Source: Bryobacterales bacterium | GTDB lineage: Bacteria; Acidobacteriota; Terriglobia; Bryobacterales; Bryobacteraceae | DNA length: 64,000 nucleotides | NCBI GenBank assembly: GCA_020854055.1 | Contig: JADZGD010000149.1 | Coordinates: forward strand, 1 to 64,000 | Direction: 5' to 3' | In this document: piece after piece, positions 35,402 to 44,038 of the stretch | How the letters are laid out: each line of letters opens with the position of its first letter | Position numbering within the stretch: the first letter of the stretch is position 1 | Made by a program: the position numbers and the translations under genes | The notes under the pieces: generated by a model | Seen by the model: the letters and a program-made list of their open reading frames with translations, nothing else | Told to the model about the DNA's origin: nothing | Database searches by the model: none

Positions 35402-38400
35402 TCACACTCGAATCGTCACGGTCAAATCACGCCCCGGACTAGCTCCGGAAGACTGCGGCACGCTCGTGATATTCAATCCAAGAGTGCCCTTCGTTGGCAG
35501 TGGCGCCAACTGTTCCCCAGGCAGCGAAGCGGAGGTCGTAGCGCCGGCGGGAATCGTGACTGTGCAGTACAGGGCATCATTCAGGACGATTTGGACCACG
35601 ATGTCGCCAGTGCTGGATGGCGCCGTCACGGACGCAAAGACATCGCGCACGCTGGTAGCCTCCTGAATAATAAGCGGTGGTGTCGCGTTGTTCTCAATGG
35701 CCAACGGGCCGGCTACCTGCAGGCACAATTGCCCCCCTCCGTAGGTTCTTAGCCCTCCTCCGGCCTGGGTGAGGAAGGTTTTCCAACTCGTTGGACTGTT
35801 TCCCTGGTTGTTCGTGACGTAAAACGTTGCTGCCACCAACGTGGCTGACGAAAGGTCGATCGAAGTACTGTAACTGCTAGCTGATAGAGATCCGAAAAAG
35901 CCCTTGGGAAAACCAACGGTGACTATTTTGCGCTTAAGCTGAATAAGTGTCGCAGCTTCGTCGTGTGCCGCGCTTTCAGTGCCATATAAGCCCCGGGAAA
36001 CATGATACAGCCCGCTGAGCGCGTCGATCTCATCGATCCTCACAATTTCTCCGTCGATCTGTAGCAGGTCGTTGACCAGTACCGGCCGTGGCGCGGAGAC
36101 CGTGAGAATGCCATCGTCCGCGTTCACTGCGGCCGAGAGCCGCGCAGGGGTATTCGCATCCAAGTCGTCTCGAAAATGCAGTCCTAGTGTGCCAGCCTGA
36201 ATGGACCGGGTATTTGCCAGCGTATCGAAGTGAACATTGCTTAGTTCAACCAACCGGCGCCCAATCGGCGTGAGGTCAAACTGTGGTGCGCCAGCGACGT
36301 CGCGATCTTCATCGCCGGAGCCGCCGATCGTCCACTCAATGAGTGGAGAGAGTTCGTATGCGGACTCTCGATCCCCAAGATTCGCCGTCCGAAGAGAGAC
36401 TTCCAGGATCCGCCCAGGCTCATTCGGGATATCGAAAGCGGCGAAAGGTCCTGAACTCGAGGCTCCGTACCTCCAGCCGGATTCCGAGACAGTGAACCTG
36501 CTCTCCACCGTCGGTAAGACGGTCCAGGGCTGGCTGAGTTCTATCGTCTGTTCGGTGTTTGATATGATCTGCCGTTCTTGGCCCGCCCCAGGGCCGGCGG
36601 AGATCCGGAGGATCATCCCGCGAAGGGCGTCAGTGGTCGAGCTCAACTGACTGCAGGTGATACTTCTGGTGGTGGCGCTGGTTACCGCGCTCTCGGGGCG
36701 AGTGCGTGTTCGCCAGTAAATATTGGTGTGATCGTAGTTGTTATCGGGGGGCGGTGCGGTACCGGCTGGAAGGCCTGAGTCTTCAAAAGTAAGACTCAAT
36801 GGAACGTGTTCGGCCACGCGGGCCATAATCCATGGGTTTACACCGCGGTACACGTTGAAGGTGCTTGCGTCGCGGGGAAAACTGAGCCCCGTGAGAATAA
36901 TCCTGTTATTCTCGCTGGACATGGGTGTATGTGCTACTACGGTGAAGGAGAGAGCGGATTCCGCTCCTTCGGCCGTAACGCCGGTAACTGCGTAATAAAG
37001 CGCCGCGCCACTTGCCACCATCCCACCCTCGGTGTCGATTGTTGGCGAAAGCGCGATAAGGGGAATTCCCGCCATGGATGAGGAGGCGGTCGTCGGCGCA
37101 AGAAATTCGACGCTGAGGGTAAGTCGCACCGCCCCATTTGCGTCAATGGTGCTAACTTCGCGCAATTGAATCGCGTTAGTGAGTGGCTTGGGGAGGCCAG
37201 TGGTCGAACTGGGTTGGCGCCAGGATCTCGACGTGGCGGCAGTGTTGTCCTCATACCACGAATCATCGTGCAGTTGGGCGGTGATCGTCATTGTCCGGTA
37301 GTTGGTACCCGGAGACAGGTTGAGAACGCGGAACAACTGCCTGTCCAGCGCCTCTCTGGCGTAAGTTAGCGTGATCAGATCCCCAGGCATCAAGCCGATG
37401 CCCTTGACGCTGGTCTCAAAGGTCACGTAGCGGTTGCCCCGTACAGAACGGTTCAATTGCCGCCGTAGAAGCCTGAGTGCCTGGCTGAAATTCGGAATCC
37501 CCAAAGCCGTCACGCCAGTGTCGACCTCTTGGCGGGTCACAAGATAATCATCCGTATCCAGCAGAGAAAGGCTGTCCTGCTGGTATTCGTTGTGCTCATC
37601 CTGGAATTCGATACTGAGACGATTTGGGGTTTCGGCGGAACTGCGCGACCAGAAGCGAATCAGCGGCGCGCCGCTTGGCGAGCAGAGGATCCCGCCGTCG
37701 CCGTGCGTGCCGTCACCAAACTGATAGGCCGGCCACCCGTTAGCCAGTGCTTCCGTGCTGTTGCTTGTAGGCGCCTTGGTTGGCTGCTGCACCGCCAGAC
37801 TGGACTCAACACGAAGGCGGAGTAATCCATTCCCGCCGAAGCACAGGTACAGTCCTGAGCCCGCTCGGATGCCACGGACCACGTCTCCGGCGCTTCTGCG
37901 CTTGGTCAACGCGAGGTTGCACTGGTACCTGGGTGTGGTGGTCTCGTTCCCGAGGCTGTCGACTGCCAGAATCCGTTCATCACAGTACGCGGCGGTTGAC
38001 GCAAACGAAACAATATCGATCTCTTCTGTCGTCCAACCGGCGCGCCTTAAGACATCCAGGATAATCCAGGCCGGATTATTGGTAAACGTCTCGCCCAGAC
38101 TCGTTCCGGCGGTATCGAATCGCTCGAGCAGCTTGCCCTGTGCGAGAACCCGGATGTGCGGAACGGCCGTGCCGTCTGCAATCCGGCTGGGAACTGCGAT
38201 CGACAATACAGCCATGCTTCCGTAGGGGTCGCCCTCCGGAAAATTCGGATCAAATGCTCCGGTCCGGTCACCCTGGGTGGCCATGTTAAACCAACCGGTT
38301 GCCGTCATATCTCGCCCGGCGACGCCCTCCGGCACCTCGATGTCGTTGACCAGTAGCTTGAGCACACCCTGCATTCTGCCGGCTCCCAGCAACACCTCCA

Positions 38401-39262
38401 TCCGGGTGAGATTTCCATCGCTTCTGGCAAAAACAATCACCGGAGCCCACCACGCCGTTCCATAAACTAGTGGAACGAAATCCTCATATCGAGCCGCATT
38501 TTCTACTGGCGCTGAGGCGTGGCTTTCCCTCGCGCCGTAGCTACGCACGTCAATCGCTGAGGGGAGATACTCAATCCCGCCGAAGCGGCGTGCCGGATCG
38601 CCAAACATGCCTCGCGCTTCGCAGTCTGCCCGCGTATAGTTACACGTGGTGAATGGCGTGCCACTATCCAACCGTCCGCATCCGCCGGGAATGTCCGCGG
38701 AATATCCACACCGGTAAAACGGCGAATAGCTTCCGTGCTGACCCCCATCCGCTGCTTCGGCGCGCTGCTCGGCCGTCGTCGGAAAGATCCAGGGGCACCG
38801 CCGCTGAATACGCACATCGGGTAGCAAGAGCCGTTGTAGCGACATGCGATTCGAAAAGGTTAGGCGGAAGGTTTCCTCGGTAATTTCGTCGGGTGGATTG
38901 GCAACTCCCAGGAATACGACGCTCGTCTCGCTTGTCGGCACACCGGCCTCAAGGTCGAAGAACACGAACCGAACGGTGAGTCTGGCGCCTTTTAGGCCCC
39001 CTCCGGCCTCCAGTTCGGACAATCGCCCATCGGCATTGGCCAGAACTACCGATATTCGCCCGGTTCCGTCGATGCCGTCCACCGTTCCCGAGCGAAGTTC
39101 AAAATCACTGTGCCTGAGTATGCGCGGCTCATACTGTTGTCCCCCGGCGGTGACCGTATGTGTGCACCAGCGCTCGATCTGGCCGCTGGCTAGTGCGCAC
39201 TCGAACAACAGCAACGGGCAGTCCGTCTGTTCCTGATCTTTGAGTTCTGCGATGCTCTTCAT
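35402..39262 (-). CDS. Tail-tip protein: gpL/BR0599-like N-terminus fused to gpJ-like baseplate hub
   Basis: This is the largest gene of the cluster (1286 residues). Residues ~1-240 match the minor tail protein L/BR0599 type: a beta domain (LFECALASGQIERWCTHTVTAGG) followed by a cysteine cluster at 156, 185, 195, 207 and 214 and FGGIEYLP, the pattern that binds an iron-sulfur cluster in lambda gpL. From ~250 onward it reads as a tail-hub protein of the gpJ/GTA gp15 class (FVPLVYGTAWWAPVIVFAR, LLVNDIEVPEG, IILDVLRRAGWTTEEIDI, KGIGLMPGDLITLTYAREALDRQLFRVL), then fibronectin-like segments. The gene starts one base after its upstream neighbour's stop. Confidence 0.75.
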   Translation of the reverse strand: MKSIAELKDQEQTDCPLLLFECALASGQIERWCTHTVTAGGQQYEPRILRHSDFELRSGTVDGIDGTGRISVVLANADGRLSELEAGGGLKGARLTVRFVFFDLEAGVPTSETSVVFLGVANPPDEITEETFRLTFSNRMSLQRLLLPDVRIQRRCPWIFPTTAEQRAEAADGGQHGSYSPFYRCGYSADIPGGCGRLDSGTPFTTCNYTRADCEARGMFGDPARRFGGIEYLPSAIDVRSYGARESHASAPVENAARYEDFVPLVYGTAWWAPVIVFARSDGNLTRMEVLLGAGRMQGVLKLLVNDIEVPEGVAGRDMTATGWFNMATQGDRTGAFDPNFPEGDPYGSMAVLSIAVPSRIADGTAVPHIRVLAQGKLLERFDTAGTSLGETFTNNPAWIILDVLRRAGWTTEEIDIVSFASTAAYCDERILAVDSLGNETTTPRYQCNLALTKRRSAGDVVRGIRAGSGLYLCFGGNGLLRLRVESSLAVQQPTKAPTSNSTEALANGWPAYQFGDGTHGDGGILCSPSGAPLIRFWSRSSAETPNRLSIEFQDEHNEYQQDSLSLLDTDDYLVTRQEVDTGVTALGIPNFSQALRLLRRQLNRSVRGNRYVTFETSVKGIGLMPGDLITLTYAREALDRQLFRVLNLSPGTNYRTMTITAQLHDDSWYEDNTAATSRSWRQPSSTTGLPKPLTNAIQLREVSTIDANGAVRLTLSVEFLAPTTASSSMAGIPLIALSPTIDTEGGMVASGAALYYAVTGVTAEGAESALSFTVVAHTPMSSENNRIILTGLSFPRDASTFNVYRGVNPWIMARVAEHVPLSLTFEDSGLPAGTAPPPDNNYDHTNIYWRTRTRPESAVTSATTRSITCSQLSSTTDALRGMILRISAGPGAGQERQIISNTEQTIELSQPWTVLPTVESRFTVSESGWRYGASSSGPFAAFDIPNEPGRILEVSLRTANLGDRESAYELSPLIEWTIGGSGDEDRDVAGAPQFDLTPIGRRLVELSNVHFDTLANTRSIQAGTLGLHFRDDLDANTPARLSAAVNADDGILTVSAPRPVLVNDLLQIDGEIVRIDEIDALSGLYHVSRGLYGTESAAHDEAATLIQLKRKIVTVGFPKGFFGSLSASSYSTSIDLSSATLVAATFYVTNNQGNSPTSWKTFLTQAGGGLRTYGGGQLCLQVAGPLAIENNATPPLIIQEATSVRDVFASVTAPSSTGDIVVQIVLNDALYCTVTIPAGATTSASLPGEQLAPLPTKGTLGLNITSVPQSSGASPGRDLTVTIRV

Positions 39263-39263
39263 T

Positions 39264-40019
39264 TCACGCTTCTCTCGCCGTGATGTGGACTGTCATGGAA
39301 CTGCTGTCGGTGCCATCTTCCGAGACTTCCAGTTCCTCGGCGTCAAAGCGCGCCGCCCGATGGATCCCATTGATTGTGGTCGTTCGTTTGTAAGTGGAAC
39401 TGCCAGTCTGTGCTTCTACCTGCATCTCGACGATTTCAACGGCAGCGCCAGGAGGAATCTCCACGCCAAATGCAACGCCTTCCGCCGGGGCTTCACCGGC
39501 GCTGCTGAATGCCAATGACTCCCAATCTGTCCCCACGCCAAACTGCGTCCGGGACTCCACGCCATCACTCAACCGTAATGCCGAGAGTGGCATAGGGGAG
39601 TAGCCTCGAATCCGAAAGCTCATGCAGTAACGAAACCAGGCAGGCGCGGCCAGCACCTGAGTGATCCGCTCAGTGCTTGCTCCGCTATTCACCAGAGATG
39701 TGCCACTCGCTTCAAGTCCCGCTCCCTTAATCCACACCTGTTTTCCAAAATCGTCACTCCACAGGAACAGGTTCGCAGTCGGATCGATAAACACAAAGGG
39801 AATTGCGCCACCGCGGCATTCACTCCAAAGGGCGAGGACCTGGTCTCGCTCGGTTGTGTTTAGAGCGGCCAGGGATAACTGCCACTGTAGGCTGCTCGAA
39901 GTGACTCCGCGCGCCTTGAACTGGGTTCCATCCATGGACTCATTGACTACCGTCCGGACACTCCGCCGCTTGGTGATGGGAAATTGTGCCAGTTGGGGAA
40001 AGTAAGTCACCCTAGTCAC
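39264..40019 (-). CDS. Phage distal tail/minor tail protein
   Basis: A 251-residue beta-rich protein. It begins VTYFPQLAQFPITKRRSVRTVVNESMDG and contains QWQLSLAALNTTERDQVLALW and PFVFIDP, a pattern like that of minor tail proteins that attach near the tip. The start is a GTG at 40019 overlapping the previous stop by eight bases, with GGAG four bases upstream; GTG 40010 is an alternative. Its place between a short tail protein and the hub fits a distal tail role. Exact function not established. Confidence 0.65.
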   Translation of the reverse strand: MTRVTYFPQLAQFPITKRRSVRTVVNESMDGTQFKARGVTSSSLQWQLSLAALNTTERDQVLALWSECRGGAIPFVFIDPTANLFLWSDDFGKQVWIKGAGLEASGTSLVNSGASTERITQVLAAPAWFRYCMSFRIRGYSPMPLSALRLSDGVESRTQFGVGTDWESLAFSSAGEAPAEGVAFGVEIPPGAAVEIVEMQVEAQTGSSTYKRTTTINGIHRAARFDAEELEVSEDGTDSSSMTVHITAREA

Positions 40020-40368
40020 CGTTCTCCCGGATCGTAACTGAAGTTACGATTCGAGCCTCACCGCGCCACAAAAGCGTCAGCGTATCCTGTTCCAGGCTGC
40101 AGTTCGGATAAACCGCGCCGTCAGCCGGATCACGAAAGGAAAAGGTACCGAATCTTCCTCCGATCAGAACAAAGAAGTCATCGAGGCTCTTGGCTTCACT
40201 GTCGTCAAGCAGATCCAGACGCAATGTCCACCGGTGAAGCCCTCTCGCGCTGTCGGCAAACCGCTGTTCACTTCCATCGGCAAAACGAAGTACGTTGCTC
40301 CGGTGGCGGTTGCCTCTTAGCATCGGATACTGAGCGATTGCCCCGGTCTTGAGTGTCGGAAAGTCCAT
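40012..40368 (-). CDS. Phage minor tail protein (DUF2460/lambda M-like)
   Basis: A 118-residue protein with FADGSEQRFADSARGLHRWTLRLDLLDDSEAKSLDDFFVLIGGRFGTFSFRDP, a pattern shared by tail assembly proteins that lie after the tape measure gene. Ends IRENGD. Translational overlap with the next gene. Function by position and pattern only. Confidence 0.68.
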   Translation of the reverse strand: MDFPTLKTGAIAQYPMLRGNRHRSNVLRFADGSEQRFADSARGLHRWTLRLDLLDDSEAKSLDDFFVLIGGRFGTFSFRDPADGAVYPNCSLEQDTLTLLWRGEARIVTSVTIRENGD

Positions 40369-40379
40369 TGTCTTTCGCC

Positions 40380-40931
40380 TCAGCCGACCAGGTCGGTCAA
40401 TGGGTGGGAGTTCAGTAACGCCTTCTTTACGGCATCGGCGATATCGTCACTGCGGTCAAGAAATGACCGGCTGTCCATCGCCTGAACGTTGATCGTCACC
40501 ATCGGCGCCGCTGAATCGGAGTTGGAGTTCGGCGGTAGCATTCGAGGAATGCCGCGATCGTCATAGTCGATCGCTCCTACCTGTTCTCCCCCTTGGAACA
40601 GACCTGTGTTCGCCCGAATTGCGGGTGGCAGCGCAAACTTTGGCAGCGGCGTTACTGCGGCCGATTCCTCCCTGCCTCCGAATAGCGAAAGGAGGCCGGA
40701 AACGAGCGGAAGTCCACCTAGTACCGTCTTGAGGACCGGAGTGACGGCATCGTACGCATTGTCGCCCGCGCTCTGCTCAGGCCGGCTCGCAACAGTGTTA
40801 ACCGTTGCGGTGGAACGCCCAAGGCTTTCTCTAAGCGTTGACCCAAAGGCCGTGAGTTCGGCCGCTACCTCTTTAGTTGGCTGATACAAGGTGCTGAGAA
40901 GCTCACCGAGTTGTTCGTTGATCCCTGCCAC
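40380..40931 (-). CDS. Short tape-measure-like tail protein
   Basis: Only 183 residues, where a tape measure protein would be expected (after the frameshifted chaperone). The C-terminal third, MVTINVQAMDSRSFLDRSDDIADAVKKALLN, is the ending seen on many tape measure proteins, and a hydrophobic segment (VLKTVLGGLPLVSGLLSLFG) occurs in the middle. If it is the only tape measure, the tail would be very short, about as in the Rhodobacter gene transfer agent, whose tape measure protein is also around 200 residues. The start is GTG with GGAGG upstream, overlapping the frameshift extension by 29 bases. Confidence 0.68.
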   Translation of the reverse strand: MAGINEQLGELLSTLYQPTKEVAAELTAFGSTLRESLGRSTATVNTVASRPEQSAGDNAYDAVTPVLKTVLGGLPLVSGLLSLFGGREESAAVTPLPKFALPPAIRANTGLFQGGEQVGAIDYDDRGIPRMLPPNSNSDSAAPMVTINVQAMDSRSFLDRSDDIADAVKKALLNSHPLTDLVG

Positions 40932-41241
40932 GTCCTGCCTCCGCTAATGCTCTGTCGATTAACACAAACGCCTCGACCGTCTTCGCTGGTAGAGCCCGGT
41001 AATCGGCCGTGCCCAGCAGCCGCCAGGCAAAGTACTCCTCCAGCCACAGCCGGCTATCGGGCGATATAGAACTGCGCGGGCAAGTGGTAAGCTCGAGGCC
41101 GTTTACCGCCCACACTGGTCTCTCGCTGCGTTCTGCGCCGAGGAGCCCGCAATTCCTCGATTTCTCCCATCCGTTCGTCCGGCATTCGTCGCATCCCCAC
41201 CCGGCCTGGGCGTCACTGTAGAAATGGAGTGCGACAATGAG
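40903..41241 (-). CDS. -1 frameshift extension of the tail-assembly chaperone (112 codons)
   Basis: This frame stays open from the slippery site to a stop at 40903 and has no start codon with a ribosome binding site of its own; the GTG at 41115 is internal. Its product is protein-like throughout: HFYSDAQAGWGCDECRTNGW near the N-terminus, then a cysteine in RNCGLL and one in LTTCPRSSISPDSR, and a helical end (LWLEEYFAWRLLGTADYRALPAKT, AFVLIDRALAEA). The four cysteines (17, 20, 31, 54 of the extension) suggest a zinc site. Fused to the first 121 residues of the chaperone it gives a 233-residue protein, the analogue of lambda gpGT. Confidence 0.8.
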   Translation of the reverse strand, partial: LIVALHFYSDAQAGWGCDECRTNGWEKSRNCGLLGAERSERPVWAVNGLELTTCPRSSISPDSRLWLEEYFAWRLLGTADYRALPAKTVEAFVLIDRALAEAGRGRDQRTTR

Positions 41242-41603
41242 TTTTTTCGTTCCCTCTCAGAGAGTGTGCATTCGCGCTTTATGGCTGAGACGATCTCCGC
41301 GCACAGCGTCTCCGGTCCTGACAGGATCACAGCGTCTGGTGTGCAGTCCAGTCCGTCAATAGTGAGGCCCGAAATGGCAAGCAAGCCCCAGGCCAGATAC
41401 AACCGGTCGATTTCGCCGGCTAAAGCGGCGGCTGCCGCACGGCTTTCCATCGAGCGGCCCGCTTCGTGGAATTGAAGGGCTCCTAACAGGTCTGCAATGC
41501 GTCGCGTAAGCTCCAGTCGGCCGGCAAACGTAACGCGTCGGATCGAATAGCGGACTCCCGGGAAGACTTCGGAGTTGAACTCGAGCGAGGTGGCGAAGTC
41601 CAT
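41103..41603 (-). CDS. Tail-assembly chaperone, zero-frame product (gpG-like)
   Basis: A 166-residue protein starting at ATG 41603, right after the tail tube gene. The first ~121 residues look like a folded helical protein (VRYSIRRVTFAGRLELTRRIADLLGALQFHEAG, then LYLAWGLLAISGLTIDG). After the A AAA AAC heptamer the zero frame continues 45 residues of low-quality serine/arginine-rich sequence, while the -1 frame becomes protein-like. Position between tail tube and tape measure genes matches the G/GT chaperone pair of siphophages. Confidence 0.8.
   Translation of the reverse strand: MDFATSLEFNSEVFPGVRYSIRRVTFAGRLELTRRIADLLGALQFHEAGRSMESRAAAAALAGEIDRLYLAWGLLAISGLTIDGLDCTPDAVILSGPETLCAEIVSAIKRECTLSERERKNSLSHSISTVTPRPGGDATNAGRTDGRNRGIAGSSAQNAARDQCGR
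41241..41247 (-). promoter_or_regulatory. Programmed -1 ribosomal frameshift site (A AAA AAC)
   Basis: On the minus strand the heptamer A AAA AAC is in the correct phase: the first A is the third base of a CGA codon, followed by AAA and AAC. A slip of -1 enters the frame that stays open to 40903. GAGAGGGA lies a few bases upstream and could act as a stimulator. A six-base homopolymer is also a place for sequencing error, but the site occurs exactly where tail chaperones carry such signals. Confidence 0.8.
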
Positions 41604-41606
41604 AGC

Positions 41607-42779
41607 CTATCCGAAAGCGACAACCACTTCGTCGTCGTGCAAACCCTGTGCGCGGGAATTCGTAAAGCGCCACTGCAGGCGGGTCTCTCGATCATCAAAT
41701 GCCGGTACGTCCGGCACTGCACTCTTCAGATAAACGCCAAACAGTTGCCCTGGCGATTCACCCAGTTGCAAAAATACACTGATCGGCGACCTTTGTCGCG
41801 CCGCCTGGTAAAGCGCTCGACTCGCCTGCTCATCCTCTTGATAGAGATCAAAGGAGGCTACTACTTCGCGCTCGCCGGGTATCACTGCGCGCGGGCCTTG
41901 CGATCCAAACTCGCGATCTCTCAATTCCAGGTGATTGTTGAGCGTTATCTGCGCTGCCGTTACTGTGAAGAACTGCGAAGGGGAACTCCCGAACCACGCC
42001 TGACCGAGGTTTCCCGGCACTACGCTCGCTGCGCTCAGCGCGACTGGGGGTTCGTTCGGATAATTCGCCAGCCCGCCCTGAGCGCCCTGAAATGTCAGGC
42101 TATCGATCAATTCCCGCCCAGGCCCCTTGAAGTGAAACTCGTGGTGGCACCCGTTGATGCTGATTTGCATCGTGTCCACTGCCGCTCCGGTCAAAAGACG
42201 ATGGACTGCGCTCGAGGGACTCCAATAATCGAACAGACTCACGCTGCTGACGGCGCTTCCCGGCGTATAGGCCACCGTAGGTCCCAGTGGGAACCCTGGC
42301 CCGGCGGTCTTTGTGAGCGGCGCGTTGATTCCTACGGTCGTTGCGTCGATCAGCCCGCTAACGAACCGGATCTCTCCGCCAATTGTCAGCGCCTGGCCGA
42401 CGTTGAGTCCGTGCGGCGCCGCAAAGTGAATGGTTGACGGATCTGGCAGGCCGGCGATCACGGCGCCCGGAAATGGCAGCGCCGGTCCGCCGAGCGTTGC
42501 CCGAAATAGCGGGCCATACGGCGGCTCTTTTGATTGATCATCCCAACCGTAGAGGTAGGTGCGAAAATCGAAGCTGGTATGGCGCCTGAATCCGCTCGGC
42601 CGCCCGGCAAAGGTTCGCGTTCCCGACTTGGGTTGGGGGCATGGGCTGTCGATGGATTCGCTGATGCTCAGCTTCGATCCAAAAACGCGCGCGTCAGCGG
42701 TTAAGGCCGGCACGATTCCGTAACTGGATTCGGCCGCGACATAATATCGATTATTATTGGAGAGAATGTATCCTGGCAT
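41607..42779 (-). CDS. Phage tail tube protein
   Basis: A 390-residue protein from ATG 42779, which has AGGG about seven bases upstream; a GTG at 42794 is less likely. It begins PGYILSNNNRYYVAAESSYG and has a typical split tube fold: KLSISESIDSPCPQPKSGTRTF near the N-terminus and ISINGCHHEFHFKGPGRELIDSLTFQG in the middle, separated by an inserted proline/glycine-rich beta domain (about residues 105-195), then a second half ending in LQWRFTNSRAQG. The position before the chaperone supports the role. Confidence 0.75.
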   Translation of the reverse strand: MPGYILSNNNRYYVAAESSYGIVPALTADARVFGSKLSISESIDSPCPQPKSGTRTFAGRPSGFRRHTSFDFRTYLYGWDDQSKEPPYGPLFRATLGGPALPFPGAVIAGLPDPSTIHFAAPHGLNVGQALTIGGEIRFVSGLIDATTVGINAPLTKTAGPGFPLGPTVAYTPGSAVSSVSLFDYWSPSSAVHRLLTGAAVDTMQISINGCHHEFHFKGPGRELIDSLTFQGAQGGLANYPNEPPVALSAASVVPGNLGQAWFGSSPSQFFTVTAAQITLNNHLELRDREFGSQGPRAVIPGEREVVASFDLYQEDEQASRALYQAARQRSPISVFLQLGESPGQLFGVYLKSAVPDVPAFDDRETRLQWRFTNSRAQGLHDDEVVVAFG

Positions 42780-42786
42780 ATCAACC

Positions 42787-43281
42787 CTAAGCACTCACAT
42801 CGATCGGCATACTCACTTTTGCGCTTTGGACATAGTTCTTGCCGCCGGCTTTTGCGGGACCGTAGGTAACGTCATACTCCCCCGCGTAAGAGAGACCTAA
42901 CCCCCAACTGCCACGGCTGACGTCGAGCAGGCGCGTCAGCGCTTCGACGTAAAAGTGGAGTTGGTCGGTCAATCCCGGCAGCGTGTCACTTGTCACGCGG
43001 ACGTCTACCGCAACCTTCACCGTGCCGGAGAACGAGCGGAATTTCTCTCGTTGGGTATTGGAGATCTTTTCGCAGTAGACATTGACCGCCGGATAGCGAA
43101 AGCCCGTCAATTGTTCCAGCGCGTCGGTACCCGCATTCGCCTCGACGATCTGCCCGGCGTCGAGAGTGGGCATCACCACCCCGTCAACCATCGAAAGCGC
43201 GGCGATGCTTTGTGCCAGACCTTGCGGCGAACGCAGCAGTTCGGCAACTCGTCTTGTACTTGCACTTCCAGCTCGAGCCAT
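42787..43281 (-). CDS. Tail completion/terminator-like phage protein
   Basis: A 164-residue protein from ATG 43281, with AAAGG just upstream; a longer frame from 43341 would overlap the previous gene. It contains RSPQGLAQSIAALS, FRYPAVNVYCEKISNTQREKFRSFSGTVKVAVDVRVTSD and LTDQLHFYVEALTRLLD, the pattern of small proteins that close the head-tail junction. Role by position and pattern. Confidence 0.68.
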   Translation of the reverse strand: MARAGSASTRRVAELLRSPQGLAQSIAALSMVDGVVMPTLDAGQIVEANAGTDALEQLTGFRYPAVNVYCEKISNTQREKFRSFSGTVKVAVDVRVTSDTLPGLTDQLHFYVEALTRLLDVSRGSWGLGLSYAGEYDVTYGPAKAGGKNYVQSAKVSMPIDVSA

Positions 43282-43285
43282 ACTG

Positions 43286-44026
43286 TCAGCCTTTCCAGAT
43301 TCTGCGGTCGACGGTGATGTACTGATCTGGCTGTTGGCCATCGCCGGCGCCGGGGCCGTTGCGAATGCCTGTCGGGGGCAGTGTCCAGGTTGTGTCTATA
43401 GGAAGAGGAGTTGGCGTTTGCAGCGCCCCATTACTATCTGAAGTCCCGACATACACCGTCCATCCAGCGGTTGAGGCCGGCGGAACACCCGGCGCCACGG
43501 TTAGGGTGTGCCCGTCGGGTGCATCGATGACGGCGAACTCGCTAGCCGCCGACTCATCGCCCTTCGCGTTCACCCAGGCAGTCGTTACATAGTAGGTCGC
43601 TCCGGGCTGAGTTCCTGCAAGCAACCCGGCTTCGGGACGGTGCGGGCGCGGTACGGGCTCTTGGACTACGCCTACGCCTGCATCGTACAGCTCGCGCTCG
43701 GCGCTAAGGCTCTCGCTCGCATAGAGCCGCCACTTTGCCTCGTAACGGTCGTTTAGGCTACTGTGGTAACCATCGCGATAGGTCTCGGCAAGCGTGTGCA
43801 GCACCAGCCAATGGCGAAGTTCCGCCGTCACTACCACGTTGCTCGCATCCAGTCCGTCGCTACCATTGCGTTTGAGAAAGATCTCTAGTTTTGTGCCAAT
43901 GTGACGTCGCGCTAACGCGAATTTGGCCGTCAGGTCGATACCGAGCGACGATGCAACTGTCTGGATTGAGCTTTCATAGTGTGTAAGCTCAGCGAGCCAT
44001 AGAGGCGGCTGATCAGTGAGAAGCAT
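43286..44026 (-). CDS. Head-tail connector-like protein with a C-terminal fibronectin-like domain
   Basis: A 246-residue protein with GGAGGGAAC before the ATG. The first ~125 residues are helical (ELTHYESSIQTVASSLGIDL, HWLVLHTLAETYRDGYHSSLNDRYEAKWRLYA), as in gp6-type connectors. The rest is a beta domain (ATYYVTTAWVNAKGDESAASEFAVI, GWTVYVGTSDSNG) like fibronectin III or Ig folds displayed on phage particles. A connector carrying such a domain is unusual. Confidence 0.65.
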   Translation of the reverse strand: MLLTDQPPLWLAELTHYESSIQTVASSLGIDLTAKFALARRHIGTKLEIFLKRNGSDGLDASNVVVTAELRHWLVLHTLAETYRDGYHSSLNDRYEAKWRLYASESLSAERELYDAGVGVVQEPVPRPHRPEAGLLAGTQPGATYYVTTAWVNAKGDESAASEFAVIDAPDGHTLTVAPGVPPASTAGWTVYVGTSDSNGALQTPTPLPIDTTWTLPPTGIRNGPGAGDGQQPDQYITVDRRIWKG

Positions 44027-44038
44027 GTTCCCTCCAAA

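Noticed and set aside
41242-41247. The six-base homopolymer as a simple sequencing error rather than a frameshift signal
   Set aside because: Possible in principle, but the heptamer phase, its position in the gene order and the two-frame arrangement all match programmed frameshifting; kept as the stated refutation for that finding.
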